DNA of 64,000 nt from positions 7,245,104 through 7,309,103 of the forward strand of contig NC_051105.1 of NCBI RefSeq assembly GCF_901709675.1, given 5' to 3'. The notes under the pieces are model-generated. The model was not told where the DNA came from. It saw only the letters and a program-made list of their open reading frames with translations, and ran no database searches. This DNA is from Syngnathus acus. Lineage: Eukaryota > Chordata > Actinopteri > Syngnathiformes > Syngnathidae. The first letter of the stretch is position 1. Every line of letters starts with the position of its first letter. The position numbers were made by a program, and so were the translations under genes. Positions 47,666 to 57,879 of this stretch are shown in pieces.

Positions 47666-50578
47666 GTTTCATTACAAATGGGACTATCTTGAAAGTTGTG
47701 TACCCTGGACAGATGGTTTCCCATCTTTTGATGACTTTTCACATCTGTTCTATACACACCAAAAAAAAAAGACCTTGACTGGGATTGTATTTTTTTCAGG
47801 TAGTGCATTTGCGTATTGTATTGAATGGTGTCAGTCCAATCACTTTCCAGGCATCCTTTCTGCCTTTGACACTATTCCAGAGTTATTTTGGTTTATGTCT
47901 CTTGACAAACAGGGTATAAGTTGTAGAGATCAGGGAGAAAGCGAGGAACGCCGTGATCACGTTGCTTTGCACTGTCAACACAGAAAGCAACACTGATGTA
48001 TGCTGCGACGATCTCTTCCCACATCTTCTGCTGTGGTTGCTGCGGGACGCTTGCTGAGGCTTTCATTGAAAATGAATGACTGCCAGCTGCTTCTGTTGCT
48101 TGTCAGTGTTTGCATGTGCAGTAAACATTGTGGGGTGGGGGCATTAATTTATGCGGCTGAATGTGATATATTCTTCAGGGGGGCGTTGTGATATTTAAAC
48201 ATGTATTAAGGCCGTGGAACTGGAACTGACAGAAGGGATGAGGATTCTAAAAGTTACCCCCTTTTGGAGTTTGAGATCACAACACAAGTTTTCAGTGCCA
48301 CTCTGTAGACCTCATTTCAGACAGCATCAAAAGATCAAGCGCATGTGTTTTAACTTTTGCCTTATCCTTTGACTATCTTCTTGCTTTATTCTTGGAGAAC
48401 ACAAAATGCCTGGGCGTTACTATGAAGGAAGGGACTCATGTTTTATGTAGACACAGACAAATGCTGATTAAACGTTGACCCCATGCTCCATCCATGTTAG
48501 ATTATGAAGGCCAAAAAAAACCGTTGCAATTTAGTGTGACACATCTGTCTCAGATACGCATTTGGATCAATGCCCTGCAAAAGGTTCTTTAAAATTTGAG
48601 TGCTGAAATTGGCCCAAGATTGTTGCTTCAAACAAAAATGTCCGTTTTCCTCTTCAATTTCAGGCAAGAGTCTTTGAGACGTTTTCATCCGCCGTGTTAT
48701 GATTGACATGTCCACACAATTTTGTGTCGTTGGAAAAAAAAAAAACGGAAAAAAATGGTGTAATTTTCTAACTCAATCAGTCACGCTTAATGCCTCTGAT
48801 AAGTGTGTCTTCTTTCTCCTTCCATCGATGCTGTGCGGGGCGGGGAACAGACAGCGTGTTTGTGCCTCATTTGAACATGTTAAACAACGCAAACAAATCA
48901 TGCCGTCAATCAGCCGAACCGCTGACCCAGTAAACGGCGGACGTTTTTGTTGTCGACTGAGCGTGACAACTTGAACTGGCGACATTAATGAGAGTCAAAG
49001 ACAAGTGCATGGACATGTTCCCTTCTACTCATTTTGAATGGCAAACAAGCTCTTTAGGTCCATGCGGCCCACATCATAAATGTGCTTAAAACACAAACAA
49101 GAGATTTAAACGGAACTATTCAGGTCAATGATAAAAACACTTTAAAGGCTTAATGTGGAATCACAGGGGATTGCTTTATTCTTCTTTATTACTCTTACGG
49201 ACAGGAAAATGTTCCTCGCAGCTTTGTTTCTTTTCACTTTTTTTTTATAGGCCGTGAAGTGTCTTGGCACTCTCCAGTGACCTATATAGAGAAACACTCG
49301 CAATAACATTGTATGTCAGCCGCCTAACCGAGAACACTCGTCATATGCTCGCGCACTCATCTCAAGCAATTCTTCTGCCTTAATCGCTTGTTTTTGTGGA
49401 ACTGCGCCAATACCTTCCTTGCCAAGGTCATTCTTCGCCAGCCGAGTACAAGTAGGAGTTTTCAAAAGGGAGACGGGATGCAATTAACAATGGAATGTTT
49501 CTGTTCACTGCGTGTCTATTGTACCTCCGGGCGCTGTAGCTGGTCTGCCATGGCACAGCCAGCAACCTTCTGTGCACTTGCCCACCACAACATTAGCGAC
49601 ACCGCCACAATCCAATGACATCTAATACAAAAGTTGTGTCAAATAAAAAAAAACATCATGAGGGTTTGTGGGTGCTGATATGACCGCGGTATTTGCTAAC
49701 CGAAAATATACTCTGCTACAACAATTCAATCGGTAAGCGGTAGTAGGGCTGGGGGTTTTGGTCATGTACATTTTAACATCACTCCACAGACCGGTGATTT
49801 CGTCACCAACAGTTTATAGCTACTGTATAAGGATCAGCCAAAACATTAGCGACATCTGCATCATCCAATGCCATCCAATACAAAAGCTGTAGCAACTATC
49901 TTTACAAAATAAGATACGCATCACAATAGATGTTCACAGGGTGGCAGACTGGCTAAATTATTAGTTAAATCATCACAAACTAATGAAATAATACCTTGGC
50001 AAATACTGCCACAAAATATACAGAATAGCTTTAAAATGTGTATTCCATGTTTTTTTTTTCATGCTGTTGCGATATACTAACTCTTTCACTTTTCATTTTG
50101 TGATTTTAAACCTGACGTGAATCATATAACATAAATCGATAAGTTAATCCAGCCAAAAGGTTTTATAACCCTGATGTATAGTATTTTTGCTTTACATAAG
50201 GATTGTATAGTTTGAAAGTTTCCGCTGATTTATGTGCAGCTAATTTCAAGTTGCTTAAGCAGTAAATAAAATGATGCATTTAAGTCTTCAACACATTGAT
50301 TTTGGCATCGTGTCTAACATGGATCTTTGTGTTGAACTCAAAACAATCCTAATTGACATTTTAATTACCGCCTCCAGCCAAAGACATTCTAATAAATCTT
50401 ATCTAGGCCACCTACGTTAAATTGACGTTAAAATGAAAGACAGACATTTTACAAGGTTTTTATGATTTGGACTTGCCTTAAGTTTGTTTATACAAAATAC
50501 ATGTTTAAGCTACAAAAATTAAACAATCAGATGGAAAAACAGCTCCTGTGCGGCTCAACCACGTATTCTTACATTATG
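47666..50578. other. Non-coding stretch, nothing recognised
   Basis: No family resemblance is found in any frame. The short open frames at 47664-47996 and 48699-48974 lack splice context. The sequence is AT-rich towards the right end. Confidence 0.45.
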
Positions 50579-50950
50579 TACTGTATTTTCCGCACTATAA
50601 GGCGCACCTAAAAACCTCCAATTTTCTCAAAAGCCGACAGTGCGCCTTATATATGGACCAATATGGATTCATGGATGAGGACTAATTTATTAAAGTAAGC
50701 TTTACGTATTTATTTTGTGTGTTGTGATATTAACGTTTGAGCAACGTTGAGTTATTGATATATTGTTATTGTTTTCACTATTTCGAGTGTTACTATATTG
50801 TGATTGCATTAACGTTTGAGCAACGTTGAGTTATTTATTCTATACGCTTTATAATCCGGTGCGCCTTATGTATGGACAAAGTTTTAAAATTGGCCATTCA
50901 TTGAAGGTGCGCCTTATAATCCGGTGCGCCTTATAGTGCAGAAAATACGG
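50579..50950 (+). mobile_element. MITE with 'TATAAGGCGCACC' terminal inverted repeats, copy 1
   Basis: The left end reads 'ctgtattttccgcactataa' then 'ggcgcacc'. The right end is its inverted complement, 'gcgccttatagtgcagaaaa' then 'tacgg', with further internal 'gtgcgccttataatccggtg' units. Inside, a 79-bp tandem duplication contains 'aacgtttgagcaacgttgag' twice (50732 and 50811). It has no coding capacity. It ends about 400 bp upstream of the receptor's TATA box. Confidence 0.85.
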
Positions 50951-51345
50951 TTCTAACCTCGTGAACCAAGAACCCCTTATAGAATGCTACGCCATGAAGG
51001 AAAGTCGAAATTACACTTGGAAGAAAACAAAGAAAATGAGCCTGCGAAGTGTGAACACACATTTTGTATTTCCGAACACTTGCGGAAGATGTGGTTGGCA
51101 GATGACTGTGTTTTCGTAAAATGCCATGATGTTGTTGCCATGAGAGATGCTGCTCTTTTTTTATTTTAAGATTGAGTCATTTTACCACTGTAGCACAGCA
51201 CACCTGCAGAAAGCCATAACATGATCTCACTCTTAACAACAGACACTTCAACGGCGTCCTTTTATTGAAGGTGATGCATCATAGGTGGTAATTACAGTCA
51301 CCGCTGACAGCACCGATGAATAACGGCCACGACGGCTTCTTCGTC

Positions 51346-51442
51346 TATAAAACCTTCCGATGGCCGAGCTGCGGTATTTACTGCAGGCGCACACAAGGCG
51401 ACTTTGCTAGTAACCGAACAACGCGGCATTTCTGATCAAAAG
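51346..51442 (+). promoter_or_regulatory. TATA box and untranslated first exon of the receptor relic
   Basis: TATAAAA at 51346-51352 is followed about 90 bases later by 'tctgatcaaaag' before a good donor 'gtaagc' (GT at 51443). This looks like a preserved core promoter and 5' UTR exon. The ATG at 51353-51363 opens a frame that stops before the donor, so it is not the receptor start. Confidence 0.4.
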
Positions 51443-52223
51443 GTAAGCTGGAACGATTCGTTTTACAATTTGCCTTTTGATCACTGTATCGAGTGACTTT
51501 ACTGCCAAACTCTGAGGCAGCTCTGATGCTAATTACTCTCGTTCCTAACTCGGTGCTGGCAAACGCATCCGTGGGCCGTTTTTGAAGAGACCGCAGACAG
51601 TGTGGGCCGTCGCTCTGCTTCTTTGTCTTGGAAATGTTCTCATTAGCAGCGAGGCCAACGATCAGGATTCCCAGCCAGCCGCTGATGCACAACTCTCTGG
51701 GATGGACAAGTACAGATCCAACATCTCTGCGAGGCCCCTGCCTATGTGCGCCCGCTCGGCAGAAATCCCGGATAGCTTCAAGTATCTCTTGACAGCAGTT
51801 GCCGTAGTGATTTTTATGCTGGGACTTGTGGGAAATTCCATACTCCTGATGATCATTCATAGCAACAAATGCATGAGGAGCGGGGCTGACGTCCTGATTG
51901 CAAGTCTGGCTTTAGGAGACCTCCTCCACATTGTGGTAGACGTCCCAGTCAACACCTACAGGGTGAGTTATTTGCCTCACGACATGTAATTACAAGGCCA
52001 ACGTAATGCGAGGCCTTATCGGCCCTCTTCACACACGTTCTGTTCATTTTAGGCTTATCTTAAATTGATTGTTATTACAGCGAACACATTTTGTGTTGTT
52101 GTTTTTCCTTTCACATGTAGCTCACGGCAAAAGATTGGCCCTTTGGTTCTGTGCTGTGCAAGCTCGTACCCTTCATGCAGAAAACTTCAGTTGGCGTTAT
52201 CGTGTTGTCTGTGTTCTCTGAGT

Positions 52224-52489
52224 GTTGACAGGTAAAGAGATGACAATTGTAGTCAGACAAATTCTGATTTAAAAAAAACTAATTTTCATTTAAAGTTTGT
52301 CGCTTAATTAAAAAAAAAAACAATTTAAATCCAATTTCATTTTTATTAAAGCAAGCGTTGACAGGTAAATAGATGACAATTGTCAGGGTTGATAGAAATT
52401 TGGATTTAAAAAACGTTTTATTTAAAGTTTATTTTGTCACTTAATTTAGAGAAAAAAAAATCAAGTTCATTTTCATTAAAGCGTATTTT
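52224..52489 (+). repeat. Tandem duplication across the exon 2 donor
   Basis: The segment starting 'gttgacaggtaaa' at 52224 recurs at 52357, followed in both copies by 'agatgacaattgt', a 'gatttaaaaaa' run, 'atttaaagttt' and 'tttcattaaagc'. The period is 133 bp. The last bases of receptor exon 2 and its GT donor are therefore present twice. Confidence 0.75.
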
Positions 52490-52756
52490 AAAATAGACTT
52501 CTTATCCGGTTGTTCCAAGTTGTAATACAAGCAGTGGACTGCAAAAATGGAGGGTTGTTCAAATTTGGCGTGGGGCATTGTGATGGTAAAATGGCCGCCT
52601 TCTGAGATGGATGAAAACAACTACTTAATTCATATTCCACACAACCGAATTTTAATCAGAATGCCCTGTTTCGACAAGTGGGGTGCAAAGAACATATGAG
52701 GTGAGTAGACAGCAGGCACTGTGTCAGACGGATAAACCACATTTAATTTCTTTTCA

Positions 52757-52884
52757 GTGGCAAGTTGTGAAAGGTCATTTTCAACACTGAAACTAATAAA
52801 ACATATCTCAGGCCTTCAATGTCAAAAAAACGACTCACCAAACTGGTTTTAAGAAGCGCTGAAAAAGAATTTCTTGCAGCTTAG
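52757..52884 (+). mobile_element. hAT transposase C-terminal relic in receptor intron 2
   Basis: The first part reads V-A-S-C-E-R-S-F-S-T-L-K-L-I-K. After a one-base frame shift it continues M-S-K-K-R-L-T-K-L-V-L-R-S-A-E-K-E-F-L, then a stop at 52882-52884. This is the hAT dimerisation region signature ('SCERSFS.LK.IK' then 'M...RL..L.L.S.E'). The rest of the transposase was not recognised. Confidence 0.8.
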
Positions 52885-54127
52885 GAAAAAAGGGAAGGAA
52901 AATAATTAGATCGTTTTATAGCAAAGGAGGTATCATTTATGAAAAAAAAATATATATATGTTGTTTGGTTTGATACTCAAATAATTCTCAAAAAGTTATT
53001 TTATGTTCACATATTCAATTTTATTTCCTGTCTCAATACAGTAAACTCCATTTTATTATTAGTGGGGGATAGGGAGCAAGCCTGCTGTAAATAGTAAAAT
53101 ATCTGTGAATAATTGATGCCCACTTACAAAGGTTTCTTAATTGCCTGTATTGTAGCTCCCACAACATCGCAACAAAGCACTTTTTTTCCTTCGAGACAAA
53201 TGAAGCTCCTCCCCTCATTTCAAGGTTACTTCTTGGCCTCAAGACCCCACCAAATTGTGCCCAAGCAATATTTTTATATTAGTTTGAGAAAAAAACTGTG
53301 AATATGTGAATCTTTCAGCAAATAATAGAGAGAAACAAATTGTGAGTGCTGCCATCCATTAAAATTCATATTCTTTTTAGTATTCATGTACTATTGTGTC
53401 TTGAGATTGAATTGGAATTGCATTGCATTTTAAATGAATTAAATTATGCTCATTCATTTAGTGACGCTGGTTTTCAAAAGAAATGTTACCAATGTGGAGT
53501 ACTCCAACGCTGAGACAAAATTACGTGCGACCCTAACAAGGACCAGCAATAATGTAACAAGGTCTACTAGAGTGCATATTCTTCATGAAAATGTTGGTTG
53601 AACTCCAAATTGTGCAATTTTGGGGGTTTGAACTAATTTCAAGATGTCACCAAATGTGTTCTCATGTTTACCCTTCGAAAACTGTAAAAAAAACAAACTG
53701 CGTGTTGTAGGTACCTCGCCATCGTATCTCGGCAACGCCTCAAAGGAACCCGAATGTGCGTTTGGACGTCTCTCATATGGCTCGTCTCCATTATGCTGGC
53801 CATACCTGAACTTGTTGGCTTCAGCATGATAAATGCCGACTACAAAGAGCGACATCTGAGGATTTGTCTGCTCCATCCGGTGCAGACCACAGCATTTATG
53901 CAGGTGACCTGGTGCAATCCGCCAGTAACAACCTGCCTTTGATGTGACTTCCTAAGCCATTGATGTCATACAGTAGGTTGCAAAACAACCTACTTTGTTG
54001 TTTTAATGACTGCTTTCACAGCAGGTATATTGTAAATAGTATTAGTAGTCCGCATGTGTTATTTACATTCAGTTTGATTTAATTGGAGCGAGTGTGTCAG
54101 TTTTGTATTAGTTTATTAGTTTTAGAT

Positions 54128-54533
54128 GTTTTTCCGAACTATAAGGTGCACCGGGCTATGAGGCGCACTTTCAATGAATGGCCCATTTTAAAACGTTGTC
54201 CTTATATAAGGCGCACCGGACTATAAGGCGCACCATTAATGCATCATGTCAGATTTTTAATCCAAATCAAATCAGTGTCCATTTTATCTTTTTTATTTCA
54301 ACTTCAGACGCAACAAATTACTTCATAATCACCAAAGAATGATCCATAGTCTTTTTGATTCATGATTCATAGTCTTCAGCGGGCCACTTAGGATTGATTT
54401 CATGACACAATGCTTCTGGCCAGTTTAAATTTAGGAATTTGGTCCATATATAAGGCACACCGGACTATAAGGCGCACTGTTGGCTTTTGAGAAAAGTTTT
54501 TAGGTGCGCCTTATAGTCGGGAAAATACGGTAC
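54128..54533 (-). mobile_element. MITE with 'TATAAGGCGCACC' ends, copy 2, in receptor intron 3
   Basis: Same family as 50579-50950 but opposite orientation. It begins 'ccgaactataaggtgcaccg' and ends 'taggtgcgccttatagtcgg' plus 'gaaaatacgg'. The 'cggactataaggcgcac' unit recurs at both shoulders, and 'ttggcttttgagaaaagttt' on the right matches the left shoulder of copy 1 inverted. Confidence 0.85.
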
Positions 54534-55427
54534 TCCATCAAACAACGCATGCGAATCTGAGCAGCAACGTTAGCACAAATTCTAATATATGGTGTCCTAG
54601 CTTGTATTATATTAGCAATATTATAAATGATTACATATACGAAAAAAATATATGATTTATGGTCCCTGTGACAATAATTTCCTGCTTGTGTCTTGTTTGC
54701 CGAGCAGTCGTATAAAGTTGTTAAGCACTGGTGGCTCTTCAGCTTCTACTTCTGCATGCCCCTGGCTTGGGCTGTCATCTTCTATGTGCTAACCGCCTGG
54801 ACTGTGCTGAAGAACAAAGACAAAACAGTAATACATGGCGACACCAAGCAGCCCTACTCATCTTTTCTGATTTTCAACCTGACCCGTCATTGATAACAGT
54901 GTTGTAATTTCAGAAGCAAGGAGAATCAAAGAGTCTATTCTACTTGGTGCTTGTGTTTGCTGTCTGTTGGTGTCCACTCCACCTCAGCAAAATCTTGATG
55001 GCAACCGTATACGATGTAAACGATCCAAACAGGTGAAAGTGAGTTAGATTATATGAGGCAACATCTTCTGTAGAAATCTTTGGCAATACTCGACTCTGAA
55101 TTTCCACTCTTCTAGTGTCTTTCTTGTGCTGGATTACGTTGGCATCAACCTGGCGTCCCTCAACTCGTGCATCAACCCCGTGGCCTTGTACTTTGGAAGC
55201 GAAAGATTTAAAACCTGTTTCAAGGTGAGATATTATCTGCTTCCTCCAAATGATGTGATTCAATGGACTTCTTTCTCTGTAGTAGAACTCAACTCGCTTT
55301 TTCTTCACTGGAGAAAAATAATAGAAAATATGGTACAGCACATATGGTTAGATTCAATTTGTTATTTCAGTAACTTGCTGCTCTTTTCTTGCAGCCTTAT
55401 TTTCTGAGGATTGATTCATCTAAATAA

Positions 55428-56960
55428 TGCTGTATTATGACCACACCGCCCACCACAAGGTCATCCTTGTGTGTTTCATCATCTTTGTAAAAATATGATG
55501 TTCTCCCTTCTATCTGTATTTTATGTTCATAGTACATTCATTCTTGTGAACTGGCTACTTTATCATATTAAATATTTGTGGAGGTATAATTATATTATTT
55601 CTGTAATATAATATAGTCTATGCTCATAAAGGTATTTCTGTCGTATCCTATTTAGATTGAAATTCCAACTTTATTTTCACATTATGAGGCTTCTAAAGTA
55701 ACATGATTTTCATAGAGTTCATATTTTTAACTGCAACTTTATTTTTCTCGATTATAGAATATTATGATTTTGATCATAAACAAATGGCAGATTTATCCTG
55801 CTTGTATAACAACTTTATACACGTTATTTTGGAAAATTACCCCTGCAACTTGCAACCATTTTTGCAGTAATTAAATTTTTTTAATGGAGCCAAGGCTTCT
55901 CTGAGCATTTGAAAGAAACATTTAGTGTTTGTCAGCATCATGCTAGGGAACATAAATTCACAGTTTTTTTTGCTGTCATTCAGTGTCAGCCCTGTTTTTG
56001 TTGAACTGTGTGCTTTATTGTTTGGATCTTTGGTTAGATCGGATTTATAAGGTATTTTTTACTGCGCCGTGATATAACGCTGCTTTTGATTTATCCTCCT
56101 TTTTGCACAAAGAAGTCCGGCAAGCATTAAATGTGCATTGAAAATGTAAAGGCAACACTTTGGATCATAAATCCGGTGTGAACTCTTGTCGCCTTTTGCC
56201 TTTATTTGATGTATGATTTATGGATGTTTACGATTGCGCTTTTGCAGTGGTGTTGGACTGCACTGTATCACACCCGAGAGCCAGATCTAAGATTTTGCCC
56301 TGAATAAGGTGGGGAAAAATAACACAAACACATTTGTGGTGCAGCCCTACACCTGTGCATGAGCTTCATACATCCTTCGTGTTGTACTGACTCTCGTTAG
56401 AGACGTGCCTGAAGTAGTGGCCGGTGAGTGCACATTCCTCCTCTCAGTTCGTACACATCGAGTCATGTCCATAAAATGGACTGCAGACTGCAGTGAGCAA
56501 GCACCCAAGGGTGCAATAAGTGAAAATGGTCCGGAAAAGCATTGTGAGAGGAAAGATGAGAAAAAAAACACATCAGCAGATAGCCTCAGAGCAATTTTCA
56601 AGGGACGTATTTTAAAAGCTTTTATTTTATATAGTTTAAAACAGGAAAAAAGGAAAAAGAACAAATTCACACGTTGTAATACACTGGCAGCTAAAGATGT
56701 TCTCTTCCTACTTGTGACCACTAGCAGCCTACAATTTCCATACAGGGTCTTATTAAATTTAATATACACTCAGCATTACGTGTACATCAGAAATACACCT
56801 CAGCGAGATGTGCAAATTGCAAATTACTTTTGGATTTGCATTGCAGATCGTCTAATTTAACGCTTATATTCAATATATGCAACCTTTTGTCCATTTCCAT
56901 ATACTGTACGATTGAAGAGACACACATCCAGTGTCACTGTTTTTACACTGAACATATGAA
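55428..56960. other. Receptor 3' flank, AT-rich, no gene recognised
   Basis: AT-rich DNA with no conserved exon. An ATTAAA at about 55567 could be the old polyadenylation signal. An open frame at 56405-56860 has no family resemblance. Confidence 0.4.
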
Positions 56961-57004
56961 ACGAAGGTAGATTGCACACATTGATAGCAAAAAGACAACT
57001 TTTG

Positions 57005-57545
57005 AGAGGAAGAGCATGGAGAACGCGTGGTGAATCAAAAGGCGTAGGCAGACATCCCAGACCGCAGATTTCCGATGACCACAATTGTTGGCTGTGTAAT
57101 CAACCATATGTTAACATTGGGGGGGGGAGGCTGCCAAATATCACCACGTGTGCTGCCATCTCCAACAATGGAGTCCTCTGCTGCATCCCTAACATTGATC
57201 CCTTCAACACCTCATCAACCTTGCTCCATTCACTGCGGCACAGGCCAATTTCCACCTGCAATGATGAGGCTGTTGGGGCCTGGCATGACTTGTTATGTCA
57301 TCATTTGGAACCATTTCCTCTTCTTCTACCTTGTGAATGAATGGTTAGCAGCGCAGTCCCATTATGACAACGCTGTTGAGATGGAAGGTGTTTGATCACC
57401 GGCTTACCGGGAGATGTCCCTGCACTGAATGCAGGTTGTCTGGCAATTGATGCAGAAGCCTGTCAGGGAAGGATAAGACATGCGAGAAGATTCTATCAAA
57501 AGAGAAGACAATTTATGCAATGTGGCCTAGTGCTCAGGAGCGACT
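57005..57545 (+). mobile_element. IS630/Tc1-superfamily DDE transposase relic
   Basis: Fragments appear in the expected order across several frames: 'LPNITTCAAISNNGVL' (about 57133-57180), 'DPFNTSSTLLHSLRH', 'YVIIWNHFLFFYLVNEWL' (57293-57346), 'RWKVFDHRL' (about 57380-57405) and 'IDAEACQGRIRHARRFYQK' (about 57447-57505). This is the DDE_3 pattern ('NIT.CAAIS.NGV', 'Y...WDN.SFHR', 'RWKV.D', 'GWIRH.RRF'). The aspartate expected after Trp in 'WDN' is Asn, and the block around 'LPPYSPFLNPIEEF' is largely deleted. It is inactive. Confidence 0.75.
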
Positions 57546-57718
57546 TTTTACATTGGATGTTTGCCATTCAAAATGTGTGGATGTCATTTTCTATAGTACT
57601 AGATTTTTTTTTTTTGTGGAGATGAAGTTGTATCTCAACAAGGCGTTTCCAATTAAAAAAGTGGACATGTTTATTAGCTTGTGTGAAATAATTGATGTGT
57701 CCATGCTATCTCCTTGGG

Positions 57719-57870
57719 TGATTAGTGAGAAGAGGTGGCTCGGGCATTTGGTTAGGATGCTTCCTCCCTGGTGAGGTTATTAAGGCTTGTCCCCCCTGAA
57801 GGAGGCCCTGGTGGCAACACGCTGGAGAGATCATGTCTCCCGGTTGCCCTGGGAACGCCTCGGGATCTAA
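57719..57870 (+). mobile_element. LINE (non-LTR retrotransposon) 3' end fragment
   Basis: 'agaggtggctcgggcatttg', 'gttaggatgcttcctccctg', 'acacgctggagagatcatgt' and 'gggaacgcctcgggatct' match the well-known fish LINE region after the reverse transcriptase ('RWLGHLVRM.PP', 'GRPRTRWRD' then 'W..LGIPPEEL'). It is short and internally deleted. Confidence 0.8.
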
Positions 57871-57879
57871 ATGTTCCTC

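Larger units (their letters stand above)
51582..55427 (+). pseudogene. Endothelin receptor type B-like gene, decaying (seven exons)
   Basis: This is a class A GPCR of the endothelin receptor family. Exons: 51582-51962, 52121-52231, 53711-53903, 54708-54827, 54914-55032, 55116-55224, 55395-55427. Exon 1 gives a signal-peptide-like segment, TM1 and TM2 ('IASLALGDLLHIVVDVPVNT'). Exon 2 gives '[17 protein letters not shown]', exon 3 '[16 protein letters not shown]', exon 4 'WWLFSFYFCMPLA', exon 5 '[15 protein letters not shown]' and exon 6 '[20 protein letters not shown]'. The 'RICLLHPVQ' wording is type B, not type A. Lesions: TTG where an ATG is expected; exon 2 is 111 bp against 113 in the family, with a TGA at 52226-52228; no GT follows the expected end of exon 4; four residues are missing from TM4; the extracellular loop 3 'CELL' is gone; the tail is ten residues without the palmitoylated cysteines. 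Downstream exons still read openly, so decay looks recent. Confidence 0.8.

Noticed and set aside
51526-51584. ATG-initiated frame just upstream of the receptor exon as the missing start
   Set aside because: The frame ends in TGA at the point where the receptor frame begins and is out of phase with it, so it cannot supply the receptor's N-terminus.
56405-56860. 151-residue open frame downstream of the receptor
   Set aside because: It has biased, low-complexity Lys/Asn-rich composition, no family resemblance and no transcription signals.
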